DNA from: Coriolopsis trogii | Lineage: Eukaryota > Basidiomycota > Agaricomycetes > Polyporales > Polyporaceae | Assembly (NCBI GenBank): GCA_020543525.1 | Contig: JAHYIO010000033.1 | Location: 2,914,001 to 2,978,000, forward strand | Direction of reading: 5' to 3' | DNA: 64,000 nt | In this document: positions 33,660-46,456 of the stretch, piece by piece | Position numbering within the stretch: position 1 is the stretch's first letter | Layout of the letters: the number at the start of each line of letters is the position of its first letter | Notes under the pieces: generated by a model | The model's input: the letters and a program-made list of their open reading frames with translations, nothing else | Database searches by the model: none | What the model was told of the DNA's origin: nothing | Made by a program: the position numbers and the translations under genes

Positions 33660-34953
33660 AGGAGAAACGTGCAGAGCGGGGGCAGGCTGTGGCGTAGGAG
33701 AGTAAGATGTTGAGGACGCGAATGCGCCACAACATAGCTTATATGCCTTCGCGGAGTTAACGAACGAACAAAGCCATTGCGTGACAGCTGCTCGCCCGAC
33801 GACCAGATGTGCCACAAGGCTAAAAGGCACTGCTTATTGCTACCGTAATACAACAGAACGGATAGCTGGAAACAAAGCCAACGGTAAGCTTGATCAGGAC
33901 GCCATCGAGGAACACTTACGATTGCGAATCTCGGATCATGCCACTGCATCCGCGCATCCACTTCATCCAATCTCCGATCTCAGCAGGGCAACGATTAAAA
34001 TCCCAAGGGTAGTAGCCATATAGTGAGCGCATCTCTCGGTACTCAGTTATGACATGGGCAAAGCGGGTGGACGGATTAAAATCTCGCCGAGCTCGAGGCG
34101 CAAAAGGCATCGCGGCAGTACAAGGAAAGGATTTGGCAGATGTATGACATTCGTCGAGTGAGTCATGTCAAATCGAGCTTGGATGAGGTGGCACTTACGA
34201 GCATACTACGTTGACAGAATATCGACGGCGAAGGCACGGCAGACTGCTCCTCTCGTGACCCTGTAGCGGGTCACTGAAGCGTGCCGTTGCGTCCAGGAAA
34301 GAGGTGTGATCTCACCAGCATCGAAAATGGAGGTTAGAAAGCAAGTACTTGCTTTCTACATACGATCTGCGGCACGTAGCTGGCGTCTGAGCCTTCGGTA
34401 CGTTCGGGCCGGGTCGTGATTACTAAGCCTCTGACTGGAACGACGCCCCAGACATGTTCTTTTTCGTTGTATACTACCACCGTCCTCCATCGCATCCCGT
34501 ACATCAACCTGGAAGTCGTGAAGCCGGAAATACCAATAGCACACCTCGAATATCATTTGCGAAGGCGAGGACTCCCCCTAGCATGTGGTCGACGCTCAAG
34601 TTGCACCCAGTCACAGGTCGCCCCTGGCTCGTGCGACGATGGTCTGACTTTCTACATATCAGCCTCCCAATGAGCAGCGCGGGACATGATGTAAGGTCAA
34701 GACGTGCTTCATAATCATGTGAATTAATACAGAGAAACCTTCGCACCTTGACAGCCGTGTCAGGCTTCACGTGCATGGCGCATGTGGGCTGACGTTGACC
34801 TCAAACCTTGTGGGCTACCACTTTTCGCGGAACTCGGAGCACTTTATCTGCCTGTCCGCACAGACGATGGCCGATACCGCCAAAGCCTCAATCAAACACA
34901 GTTGAACAGCCAAGTTCCTCTCTCGCCTGTCGTGTTGCAGGACCGCTGTCACC
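33660..34953. other. Intergenic, no gene recognised
   Basis: Divergent spacer between MYND copy 3 and the first HET gene, about 1.3 kb. Short frames on both strands lack domains. It must hold both promoters. Confidence 0.35.
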
Positions 34954-37900
34954 ATGGTACGTAAAGTATCATAATCCTTGTTGTGCTGTACATGATGGAC
35001 AGATTCTCAATCGTCATCGAGATCAGGCTGATTTACCTCCTGTACGACTGTCTTGGAGCGAGTTGTTGCCTCTTGTCGACTTCATGTTCAGCGTGGACCG
35101 GACGGATATTTACTATCAGCTCTTTGACGAATGCCTTCAACACTTACGAAACACAATCTCGCCCTCATCACTGACCTCTGACATGCTCCTGATGGGCCAG
35201 ATGGGTTCGCTGCATCAGTGGCCTTCATCGTTTGGCATTCTGGTCAACGCCCTGTCAGATAGATATTGCCCCGACATCAACGGCGAAAGAGAATTTCTCC
35301 ACACCCCTTGCCTTACTAATGTCCTCGACTTCCTCGTTGTAGGTGTGCAATTCCTCGCGGAGTCAAAGCGGTCGCTCTCAGACGATCGACCTCGATCAGC
35401 CGATAGTGAGCCACTCCTCGATGTCCTCGGTGCCCTCCAAGCGAGGCGCGAACAATTGGACCTCAGTACCTCCTCACATCTCCTCTATCACGCAGCATTC
35501 CTCGTTCTGGTCACATCATTTTGGGCAACCGAGTGCAAAACAAGATCATTCTCTCACTGGTCTCCAATGCCGTGGTCTCGAACTTCACGGGCAATGTCGA
35601 CTGGTGTAGATGCAGAAGGAGAACTCCCGCTCGGTGAGCGACACGTTCTGACATATCTCCTATACTATCAGAACGCTGATGCAGCAAGCCAGGCATCACA
35701 GTTGACGACTTCGAGCCAACCAGGCTCGATGATATGGACGATCATGAGTTCCGGCGCTGCAACAGCCTGCGAACGACGGTCGGGCAACCTGCCGACGTTC
35801 CCTACTTCGGTCTACGCAGTAGCCATGATGGCCATCCATTCTGTCCCAACGTGCCTACCTATGTCAAAAGGCGGAGGGAAGGTCGATTGACGTCTACTCT
35901 ACATGATGACGCGGCACTCTGGTTGGACGCTATGACGTTCGGAGTGTTCGAAGCCGTCCTGGGCGTGAGGATCACCGAGATTTCTCTGCTCGCTCGGAGT
36001 GACGACAGTGAATGCTTTCTTTCCGGGATGCTGCTCTCCAGACTCATCCTCAAGTGGTTTATTCACATGGCATCAACCTTCGAGTTGCCAGGTTACGATC
36101 GCAACAACGATGCGCACCTGCGTAGAGGACGAGAGATCGCGGCGACGTTGCGCTGGGCGTTTGCCGCGGTGGACGAAGAATGTCGGGAGGACTTCAGTCT
36201 CTTTTCCCGCGCTGGGTTTGACATGGACACGGTTCAGGACGTAGTGTCCTCTGTCGCTATCGCTACCAACGTGCTTTGCACCTCGGCCGTCTGCTTGTGG
36301 CCCCAGCTGCCGGAGCTGATCGCTCTCACGCGCGTCATAGAGGACTCGACGCGATACAGCTACGTTATTATGGACGCATCATGCCGGCGGAGACTGGTGA
36401 AGAAAGGCTGGTGTCCCAACTCTGTCTCTCAGCTGTTTGCGTTGGAACGACGGACGTTGTCTAACCTCCTCTGGCTGGAGCCTATCATCAGGGACTCAAT
36501 CGATGAACATCATGGGTGTACTGCAGAGGCGTGCGCCTTATATACGGTCGCGGATACCGATGGCTATGAAGCGAAGCACGTCCTCGAGTGCCCGCTGGCC
36601 ACCTGTCGACTTATCTGTCCACCGCAAGGAGAAGTCGAAGACTTCCTTTCCCGCGGCCTTGTTCCCGTGATCATCAACGCAGGGACTCGCCTGGTCGTTC
36701 GTAGCGCGAGCGATGGTCCGTATGTCGCGATCTCCCACGTCTGGGCCGATGGTTTAGGGAGCACGACGGAAAAAGGTCTCCCCGCTTGCCAGGTTGCGAG
36801 GCTCACCTCCCTTGTTCAGGGCATGCTGCCCGAGAGCGGCGCCTTCTGGATCGACTCCCTGTGCGTTCCCGAACGGAAGGACCTCCGCACGTCAGCGATC
36901 AAGCTCATGGCGCGCACGTACTCTGAGGCGAGCAAGGTGCTGGTCGTTGACACAACCCTCCGAATGCACTCGCATAAACGCGCGACTTGGGACGAGACCA
37001 TTCTTCGTATCTCGACCTCGGGCTGGGTCCGCAGGGTTTGGACGCTGCAGGAGGGCCTCCTGGCTCGTAAGCTGTTCTTCGAGTTCGCGGATGGGATCGT
37101 CGACTCGGAGGCACTCCAGCACGCTGCAGCGGAGCAGCTTGGTCAAACTGTTCACAGCGATTACTATCGTCGGCATCTTCCCCTGTTGGCATATCGCGCA
37201 GACACCCACACACAGCGGTACACACTTGACGACGTCACCACACTCATGCGTAATCGGACCACGAGTAAACTGGAAGATGAGACGATTGCAATTGCACACC
37301 TACTCCCGGTCGACGTCGGCGTGCTCCTTGACATCACGGACGAGAACGCTGCTGAGCGACGCATGGTCGCCTTCCTCCTTCAGCTCAAGGAGGTACCAAG
37401 ACGATTCGCGTTGATAGGACCTATCCGTCGTCTCAGTCTTCCTCGCTTCCGATGGGCTCCGCGTACGCTTGCTGGGGCATTGGAGACCAGCTCGGGCGCC
37501 AACGGTTCAGGTCTAGGGACATGCACGGTTGACGGGCTGTTGGCGGACTACGAACTTGGTCGGTTCGAGGTGCCCGCGATCCTTCCACCCGCGTATGCGG
37601 AGGGGTCTACGAAGCCCTGGCTGTTCTTCATTACATACCATACCACCCGTTCCACCTACAAGGTCATCCTCCATCCCACCCTCCGTATTGCGGACGATCC
37701 CACGCAAATCACCTCGCTGTTGTTCACGAATGAGGTGCTACCTGTGCACGATGCGCAATTCATACTTTGCGCGGCAGTGCACGACCTCGGAACATTTCCT
37801 GATAGCGGGGGCACTATCCGCTGCAGATTTGTTAGCTCTGGTCTTCTCCAGAGGATGACCTATGATCCCGTGGATATGGAGGCGATGTGCCTACCTCAGA

Positions 37901-37965
37901 AGCCGCATGAACGTGGGTTATTTACTATGGGAGCGCTTGTAAATGCGAAAGTACTTCTACACTGA
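34954..37965 (+). CDS. HET-domain protein, copy A
   Basis: Three exons (34954-34956, 35003-35633, 35702-37965) give 965 residues; the first coding exon is only the ATG. An N-terminal module (residues about 1-210) has VDFMFSVDRTDIYYQLFDEC, LTNVLDFLVVGVQFL and HWSPMPWS. A linker follows with DVPYFGLRSSHDGHPFCPNV and DAALWLDAMTFGVFEAVLG. A Cys/His cluster (CTAEACALYTVADTDGYEAKH, then C...C) precedes the HET domain at about residues 550-690: YVAISHVWADGLGS, FWIDSLCVPERKDLR and WVRRVWTLQEGLLARKLF. HET domains trigger heterokaryon incompatibility cell death in ascomycetes; in Agaricomycetes the family is expanded and largely untested. Copies B and C share every module. The start rests on matching first introns in A and B. 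Confidence 0.85.
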
Positions 37966-38514
37966 ATGTGACCTAACGTCAGAGGATACTGAACCCGTCT
38001 GAAATTTGTGAGAGGCATATTCTGGTCGTTGAATTCGCAGCTTGCCAGTGATTGCGTCCGACATCCGTAGGGATGACGCTTGTCGAGGATCACGCCGATG
38101 ACACTGAGCGTCTGTCAGTACACGCCCTCTTTGCTTCCTTCTCCCAGCATACATAGCCCTCACGTTTCCGAGTCGCACACTGGCGCATAGTTGCGGATTA
38201 CATACAGCTCGAGCCGGTCGGAGTCGTGACCCAAGACCCAAGGAGCATAGGTGCTTCTAGTACAAATGCCATGACAGGTGACTTGGAATTGTGGTCAGTG
38301 TAGTCGCCAGTGACACGGAGATGGTCATCGCGGCCTCCGTAGTGCCTCCCCCCCTCATCCCGGACACTGCCAGCCTAGTGGCCCTCAAATACAAGCTATC
38401 AAGTCAGTCCGTACGGCTCTACATTCCTATTGTGCTCTCAAACCATCCTCAGTCGCTCATTGCCAGCACCTCGATCACATCGCAAAACGCGCAGGCAAGG
38501 CGATAAGCGATATC
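37966..38514. other. Spacer between HET copies A and B
   Basis: About 550 bp that must hold the end of copy A and the promoter of copy B. No other gene is seen. Confidence 0.35.
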
Positions 38515-41500
38515 ATGCCAGTATGTGCCTTGAGTTGATGCGGAGCACTGACTCTGACTTCTGTAATCGAACTATAGGATGCCCACCGTATACGATTCTC
38601 ACTGCGCTGGCTGGTATCTGTCAATCTCGACTTTTCGGTAGACGTGCGAGACTATCATTACAGCCTGTACAAGGATTGTTTGGAACACCTCCGGCAAGAG
38701 TCATCGCCGACCAGCAAGGCAGACAACCAGTCTCGCGACCAAGTGAGACAGAGGCCTCTAGCCCAGTGGCCCCCGCCCTTCAGCATCTTAGTCAACTGCA
38801 TCGCAGACAGGTACTCTCTGAGGACAGGCGATGATCCCCGAAGCAGGAGACCCTGCGTCATGAAGAACGACAACTTTCTCGACTACCTCATCGTGGGCGT
38901 AGCCTTCGTGGACCGTATTTGCGAGATGTCGCCGGACGCTGTCGATACACATCCCCTGAGCAAATTCATCGACAAGGAGTTGAAGCACTTGATGTCGGGG
39001 TGGACGTTGGAAGCATCGTTTGAGCCGATCCATTCCTTCATGAACCAGTCGTCTTTCCTCGATCTGATCTCAAGCTTGTGGCGGTCGGAGTGTGCGTACA
39101 GGGCAGTCACGTTGTGGTCGCCGATGCCTTGGTCCCAGTCTTCCTCAAGCAAGCAGGAGACATTCTTCATCGAATTCGAGCGTCCGCAAGGTGAGCATGC
39201 TACCAACGTCTGAGACTGTATCATACTATGGCCTCTGAGCATCAGCCCAATAGTAACCGACATACTGCACGATGCGAAGGATGCCATGACCGCCGAATGC
39301 CGAGATGCTCTCCTTGCAAGATTCGGGGTACCAGTGGATATTCCAAATCTGGGACTGGACTGCAGCCACGATGGCTATCCTTTCTGCCCGACGCTATTCG
39401 ACTACGTCAAGGTGCGACGCGCCGGCAGGAGCCCCAGCGCGCGTGATGACGCCGCACTCTGGCTGGATGCTCTGACGTTTGGCGTCCTGGAAGCCATCTT
39501 GGGAATGAAAATCCCGGAGTCGCTTCTCTTGCGGACTGTGGACGGACAGCAGTATCTTTCAGGCACGCACCTCTTCGAGCTCCTCTCCGGATGGCATCGC
39601 TCCGCCATCCTCGTGCAGTACGCTCTGGAACCCAACCGGGGGTGCCAAGTCAACGTCGACAAAGGCAGGGAGGTTGCAGACATCCTGAAAGAGGCGTTGC
39701 TGTGCATTGACGAAGAGTGCGTACGTGACCTGACGCTCTTCACCCGGGCTGGATTTTCGCGCGAGACGCGCCAGGACGTGATGTCGGCGCTTGCGTTGAT
39801 GATCGTGGGGCTTGCGCACTACGCAGTGACGGTATGGGGAGATGTGATTGAGGAGGTGGCCGACCTTCCGGCAGAGGTTCGGAGGACAACTCGTCCGTTC
39901 CTTGTCACTGTGACCGAGGGCTGCTTGAAGTCCCTGCTGAAGAAGGGCTGGTGTCCGAACATCCTCCAGGACGAGTTCGTCGCCGTGATCGGGGCCCCCA
40001 TCATGTCCCACCTCCTGCGGCTACGTCCTTTCGTCCGTACGTCAATCGATGAGCATCGCACGTGTACAAGGGAGTCGTGCACGATTTACAACATCGTGGA
40101 CACGTCGACATACGAGGCAAAACACCTCCCGTCCTGCAGCTGCACCCCCGCGGGGAGACGTTCACTCCTTGCTCCTCCACCCGGAGACGTCGAATCCATC
40201 CTTGCGCAAGGGCTCATACCCGTGGTCGTCTACGTTGACGGTCAGCTTATCGTCCGGAGCTCAACAGACATACCCTATGTCGCCATCTCTCACGTCTGGG
40301 CGGACGGGCTGGGAAGCACAACGGAGAAAGGTCTGCCCGTTTGCCAGATATCCCGTCTCGCACGGCTTGCCCAAGAGCTGCTACCGGAGAGCGGAGCGTT
40401 CTGGATGGATTCCCTCTGTGTCCCGGAAGAGACACATCTCCGCAAGCAGGCCATCAAGCGTATGGCACGCACGTACCAGGAGGCCGCCAAAGTGTTGGTC
40501 ATCGACGCATGCATCCGATCGCAATGTTCAAGGCGCGTGCCATGGCACGAGAACATCATCCGCATCGCGACCTCGGGTTGGGTGCGGAGAGTGTGGACGT
40601 TGCAGGAGGGCATCCTCGCACGCGAGTTGTACTTCGAGTTCGCTGACGGAACGGTGAGCTCGGAGGATCTAGAGAGCTTCGGTCCATGCGACGACACGCA
40701 CTACGTCTCGATCCTTCCCCTTCTCGCGCACCGTTACAGATCGCGCAAGTACGGACCACGAATGTGTACTCTCGACGATGTTATCATGCTGCTCCACCTC
40801 CGGACGACAAGCAAGCCCGAGGACGAGACAGTCGCTATCTCCAGCCTTCTTCCGGACGTCAAGCTAGGGACGCTGCTGGACATCACGGGAGAGGACGCGG
40901 CAGAACAGCGCATGGCGTCTTTTCTCTTGCAGATCAAGGAGTTGTCAAGGCGGCTTCCCTTGCTCTCTGGCCTCAAACTCCACATTCCCAAAATGACGTG
41001 GGCCCCACGGACGGTTTCCGAGCGGCTCGAGGTCGCTCGTGGTCGCTACGGAACTGGCGTCTGCACCGAGGACGGGTTTTTGGCGGAATACTCGGTCGCT
41101 CGCTTCCCAGAGCCGGTACGCATCCCGGCCGCCTATAGTGATTTGTCGAAGGGAGTCCCGACACGGAGCCCCTGGACAGCTAGATTGGTCTTTGGTCCGA
41201 CAAGATCGGCATACAAAGCGGTGTTGCACACGAACCGCCACGGCCCTCGAGCGACCCGTCCCGCCATGTTCAATGCACTCCTGTTCATCGAAGAGATGTT
41301 TCCCAGTGATCCACAGATGATCCCATGCGCAGCAGTCTATCAGCGAGGGTCCACGGAGGTAGCTGGACGCGGGCAGGCGGTAGTCGCCGGGAGGATGGAG
41401 TGCGAGTATGTGGCACCGGGACATATCATCCTCTTAGGGGCCTCTGGCAGTAAGACGGAGGAGAAAGTAGACGCAGGAGGGCTTGAGGTGATGTTCGTTG

Positions 41501-41535
41501 AGGAACTCGTAAGGAGGCAAGTTCTGCTCATTTGA
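38515..41535 (+). CDS. HET-domain protein, copy B
   Basis: Three exons (38515-38520, 38578-39190, 39254-41535) give 966 residues, one more than copy A, with the same intron positions; the first coding exon is only Met-Pro. The N-terminal module reads LVSVNLDFSVDVRDYHYSLY, NDNFLDYLIVGVAFVDRI and LWSPMPWS. Then come VDIPNLGLDCSHDGYPFCPT, DAALWLDALTFGVLEAILG, the Cys/His cluster (CTRESCTIYNIVDTSTYEAKH followed by PSCSC) and the HET domain at about residue 547 (YVAISHVWADGLGS, FWMDSLCVPEETHLR, WVRRVWTLQEGILARELYFE). A further conserved region follows (RTTSKPEDETVAISSLLPDV, LLDITGEDAAEQRMASFLLQ). Copy B is a direct tandem duplicate of A. Confidence 0.86.
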
Positions 41536-41821
41536 CGCCAGTCTGAGGGCTGTAAAGTATATCTCCGAGACAGGAAAATGACGTTACATGATTCTTCAGA
41601 GCAGTATACAGAGAAACTCACCACATGTATTGAATGCTACCGGACGACGAAGAGGCCTAGGGGGAAGTTTGTTTGAGTGGCGCTGACTCAGTGGGCGTTC
41701 ACGTGCCGTAGCGACTCTCGGGCGCTTCAAGTTCGATGATAGATCGTCAAACTCCCTCGATTCTCGTTCACCACTTCAATCAGTTGCTCCTGCTGCTAAC
41801 AAGGCCGAGGCTGGCTTGGAC

Positions 41822-43401
41822 ATGAGCCCGCCCCTCAAAGATGTGCTGCTCGTGGGATACGGCGCGGTAGGCGCAGTTTGTGGGTTCACCAATATCCAAG
41901 ACTACCAGATGATAGTATGATGACGCTCTCAGCCGCTTCTGGCGCACAGACTCTCTCATCCTGAAGAATAGCGGCCGTGCGCGGGTAACAGTTGTCGCTC
42001 GTAGCAACTACGAATCTGTGAGAGGTACGCTCTCTCTTCTCTGTGAATAACTTGTGACTCTATCACTCTCCTTCCTCAGCTAGCGGGATGAACTTCCGGA
42101 GCCGGAAGTACGGTAATATCGACGCCTGGCACCCCGATCGCTGTTCGTACCCCATTGTTGCTTTCAAGGCCGCGGATAGCGTTGTGAACTCGTCAACGTC
42201 TTTTTAGTGTTTAACAAGATCGAGTCTGCCCTCGACCGGCCCTACTCATATGTCGTTCTGACGACGAAAGCCATCCCCGAGCTTCAGCGGTCCCCCGCCC
42301 TGCTGGCACCTCTGTTGTCGGCCCCGTACGCGGAAAATCATCCTCAGCCCACTTACGTTCTCATGCAGAACGGCCTGAACGTCGAAGTGGACCTCTATAA
42401 CGCGCTCCGGAAAGTCCAGCCCAACGAGGAGCCGCGCGTTATCAGCACTGCCGTATGGATCGGCACAGGCCTGCTCGAGAAAAACATCGTCGAGCACAAC
42501 GAGTTTGTCCGTCTGCGTTATTTCAGCTCTGCAATGACATGCTTACTATCTGGATTCTTCTCTACTCGCCAGGACCGCGTATCGATGGGCATCTACCGCC
42601 CTTCGCCTACCGCGATGCAGAACACCCCGGCCGAGTCGGCCGTCCTGGACGACTTTGCGTCCCTCCTCTCTGCAGGCGGCTCCGACGTGACGGTCGTGCC
42701 CGAGATCCAGCGCGTCAAGTTTGGCAAGAACCTGTGGAACGGCGTTCTCGGCGCGTCATCTGCCCTCTCTCGCTACTCCCTTCGCGAATTCTTCCGCCCG
42801 CCGCATCTCGAACCGGAAGCGCAGGGAGATACGGCAGCATTGACTGCCGATTCGCGAGAGGTACTAGACATGGATGGAGATGTCGAGGATACGCCGTCGA
42901 GGCGCGCGACGGCGGCGATCCCGCACGCGGCGGCTGCGCTCGGGATGTACACCATCCCGTTCTTGTACGACACGCTCAACGAGGTCCACGCTCTCGGCAA
43001 GGTGGTGTTCAGCGAGAGGCCGTCGGAGGGTGCGAATGCGAACGCAGGCGGGCTCGATCCAGAGGTGGCGTACAGGACGCTGGCGAACACGGCCCGTCTG
43101 CATGCGCGGCCGGACAGCACGCACTTGCCGAGCATGCTTGTGGACGTGCAGGCGGAGAGGCCGATGGAAGTTGAACATGTCGTCGGCGAGGTCGTGCGGA
43201 TGGGACGCAGAGCTGGCGTCGGCATGCCGGTGAGTGGCATTTCACCCTCTGTCCATGGATGGGCCTGCGGGTATATGGGTATGCTGACGAGGGTTCCCTG
43301 TGATGTAGAGGATGGAGACTCTATACGCGCTCCTGCTCGTCATGCAGAATCAGTTTTTGCGGAAGTATAGGGAGAGTGGGGCGGGGCGGTTGCAGTCCTA
43401 G
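41822..43401 (+). CDS. 2-dehydropantoate 2-reductase (ketopantoate reductase)
   Basis: Several exons. Exon 1 (41822-41879) gives MSPPLKDVLLVGYGAVGAV with the NADPH-binding GxGxxG; the next exon (from 41950) continues YSLILKNSGRARVTVVARSN. Later exons give GMNFRSRKYGNIDAWHPDR, YSYVVLTTKAIPE, TYVLMQNGLNVEVDLYNALR, VISTAVWIGTGL, then VPEIQRVKFGKNLWNGVLG (the helix bearing the catalytic Lys-x3-Asn) and LPSMLVDVQAERPMEVEHVV, matching the conserved S-x-x-x-D-x-x-x-x-R-x-x-E-x-E signature. The last exon gives RMETLYALLLVMQ and stops at 43401. The enzyme reduces ketopantoate to pantoate for CoA synthesis; fungal genomes carry several PanE-like paralogues, so this one may act on another 2-keto acid. 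The first acceptor was chosen to restore the family motif. Confidence 0.88.
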
Positions 43402-43767
43402 GGCTGGCGGATACAGAGTGAGATAATGGTTTACATCACCATAGGAAAGTGTGAGCACAGGGAATACAACATGTTGGGGACCGCGCAAAGTAGTCGATAT
43501 AAAGGTCAGCAACGTGCAACCATCTAAAGGTAGCAAATACTACGAACGATGCTAAGCAATGAGATGGCCCGCGGAGAACTCGGCCCGGCGTGCGAAGAGG
43601 GGTTAGGGTTAGAAGCTGTATCTCTGTGATCGCGCTCAGCACGCGTTAACGTTCTTGCATCTCTCCTCCTCCTCCTCCTCCTCCCCCTCCCGTCTCTCCG
43701 CCTACGTTCATCGCGCCCCATTCCCTTCTTGTCTATTCCGACACCTGCTCCCCAACAGCGTCGCACC
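43402..43767. promoter_or_regulatory. Spacer and probable coronin promoter
   Basis: The last 120 bp before the coronin start contain a CT-rich tract (ctcctcctcctcctcctccccctcccg near 43664-43690), a common promoter feature in fungi. No TATA box is clear. Confidence 0.35.
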
Positions 43768-45746
43768 ATGTCTCGGTTTGTGCGAGCGTCCAAGTATCGG
43801 TACGCGCAGCCATCGCTCGTCCTCCGCCACCCCTCACGCGTCCCCCAGCCATGTCTTTGGCCAGCAGGGCAAGAAGGAGTACGGGTTTGACAATGTTAAA
43901 GTCACGAACAGCGCCTGGGACACCAATGTCATCGCCGCATCCACCGTACGCACCGCCCGGACAGTGCCCTCCTGATCCTCTCTCATCCGCACATAGCGCT
44001 ACGTATCTCTCAACTGGAACTCCTCAGGCGGAGGCGCGTTTGCCATCCTCCCGCTGCCCTCGCCATTCGCTCCCCTCCCTACCGGCTTCCCCTCCAAGCT
44101 CCCCGATCTCGTCCCCCTCGCCCGCAGCCACACCGCCCCTGTGCTGGACACAGACTGGTCCCCGTTCAACGACTCCATCGTCGCGTCTGCAGGAGAGGAC
44201 GGCAAGGCCCTCATCTGGAAGGTAGAGTCCTCTGTCTTCGAAGGCTGGGGTGCCGATGGCTGGGAGCCTCAGGACTTTGACCCCGTCGCCCGCATCGATG
44301 TCTCCCCCCGACGCGTCGGCCACGTCCTCTTCCACCCCACTGCGAACAACGTCCTCGCCACCTCGACCGGAGACCACGTCGTCAAGCTTTGGGACCTCGC
44401 CAATCCCGAGGCTCCCAAGTCTGTCCTTGGTGGCCATGGCGACGCCATTCAGAGCCTCGCCTTCAACCCCTGGGGCACCGTCCTCGTCACGACCTGCAGA
44501 GACAGGAAGATCCGCCTGTTTGACCCTCGTGCAGGTTCAGACCCTGTCCGCGTCGGCGAGGGCCACGGCGGCATCAAGGTGTGTTTCGCTTCTCTCTCCT
44601 TCTGCCTTTCCGTACACGTGCGCGCGCGCTGCTGTCGCTAATCCGCGCGTAGGGGGCACGCGTAGTCTGGATGGGCGACAAGGACCGCATTGCGACGACT
44701 GGCTTCAGCAAGATGAGCGATAGGCAAGTCGCAATGTGGGAGACCGGCGGACTCAGCAACGTCAAGACCCTCACTATCGACCAAACCTCAGGCGTGCTTA
44801 TGCCCTTCTGGACCGATAACAACATCCTCTTCCTCGGTACGTAATCCAATGTCAGTCCTATTGTGTATGTAAAAAAAGCTCATTTGATATCTGATCATCC
44901 TCAGCCGGCAAGGGGTAGGTCTTTCGCCCGCTAGGCCGCTTGACCGCTTGACTCACATCACCGTATCCTTCAGAGACGGCAACATCCGCTACTACGAGTA
45001 CGAAAACGACAACCTCTTCCCGCTCGCCGAGTACAAGTCGTCCGAACCTCAGCGCGGGATGTGCTTCCTGCCCCGCCGCGGCTTGAGCGTGTCCGACTGC
45101 GAGATCGCCCGGGCGCTCAAGGTCGCCGCCAACTCGATCGAAGCGATTGCGTTCATCGTGCCCCGAAAAGTACGCCCATGTCCGTAGAGTGTTTAAGGAG
45201 GCCATGACTGACCTGCGCCGCGTACAGTCGGACTCGTTCCAGTCTGACATCTACCCGCCTGCGCCGTCGGCTGAGCCCGCGCTGAGTGCGGCCGAGTTCT
45301 TCTCAGGCAAGACCGTGCCCCCGAAACTCGTCTCGCTCGAGGACGGCTCGATCACGAGCGGGTCTGCGTCGGGATCTGTCTTGCCGGCGTCGTTGCCCTC
45401 GGCGCCGCAGATCACGAAGACTTCGTCGGCACCTGCTCCGTCCCCCGCGCCTGCTCCTGCTCCTGCGCCCGTGGTCGCGGTGCGCGAGGAGTACGCGCCT
45501 TCGGCGGCTCCGACGCCTGTGCGTTCGCAGAGCGCACCTTCTGACGTGAGTGTTTCTCCTCGATCTTTTGTGAGGCGTGGTTGACGTTGGGATGGACAGG
45601 ACGGGGCGACGGCGGCGCTGAAGGAGGAGAACGCGCGGTTGGCGGCGGAGTTGCGCGAGGCGCGGGCGCAGATCCGGAACTTGGAGCTTCAGGTCGAGAC
45701 CGTGAGGGCGAACGCGCGCAAGGCGGCGGCGCTGCTTGATAGCTGA
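43768..45746 (+). CDS. CRN1: Coronin (WD40 actin-binding protein)
   Basis: A multi-exon gene. MSRFVRASKYR, then HVFGQQGKKEYGFDNVKV, is the standard coronin start. WD40 blades follow: SLNWNSSGGGAFAILPL, APVLDTDWSPFNDSIVASAG, VGHVLFHPTANNVLATSTGD then HVVKLWDL, AIQSLAFNPWGTVLVTTCRD then RKIRLFDPRAG, and MSDRQVAMWETGGLSNV. The coronin extension DGNIRYYEYENDNLFPLAEY, GMCFLPRRGLSVSDCEIARA follows. A Pro/Ala/Ser-rich linker leads to a C-terminal coiled coil (ALKEENARLAAELREARAQI) that oligomerises the protein. Coronin binds F-actin and regulates Arp2/3 in cortical patches; ABP1 at 21871-24466 works in the same structures, though linkage is probably chance. Confidence 0.93.
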
Positions 45747-46456
45747 GCGTGTGCGAGCGTGCTCGAGTGTGGGTGCGTATGGGTGTACGAATGCTTGTCT
45801 TTTTTGGCTGTCGTCGGTGAGGGTGGGTAGGTCGAAAATGAGAAATGTAATTTTGTTTTGTTTTGTGTGTTTGCGATGCTTGGTACTTGTCCGTTGAGCG
45901 TCCGACGAGGTGTGAGGTGAGTGCTGATGTGTGTGCGTGTCAAGTTCAGTGCAGTTGACGTAAAGCTTTCATTAAGGTCGGAGCAATCGCTCGCTCTGAT
46001 ATGAAGAGCTCAATCGTGCGTGTTCGCGAAGACCCTTCTATTGAACGAACATAGTCCAGTGGACGAAATTTCGTAGCGCGGTGCGTTGCTCTCTTCATAG
46101 CTTTCAATGTGCTGCGTACGCAACATATCGGGAGGCCCTTGTGGAGGCTGACCCCCTGCGACCTTGGAGCGGCGCTCTGCGAGCACTCTCGCCTCCTTGC
46201 ATGGATTTCAGGTACGCCAAAACCAGGAGCTGCCCCATGCACAACTCAATCCGGGGTCGTGGATGTTAATGTAGGTGGCTGTATGCTTGTGCGACGCAAG
46301 TCGCGTGGTACGAGCCGCGAGCTCGAGATACCGGGAAAGTCACTGTGTCATGTCAATACCAGCGTCAGCGGACCAAAACCCTGCGACTGATTCGTTTTGG
46401 ATCGAAGAACGTCAAACTCGGAGCGACATGCGCGAACTGTACTACGGAGGCCAAGG
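45747..46456. other. Intergenic between convergent genes, no gene recognised
   Basis: About 700 bp between the ends of coronin and HET copy C. It contains T-rich and TG-rich tracts (attttgttttgttttgtgtg near 45850-45870) that suit 3' UTR and polyadenylation signals. Confidence 0.4.
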
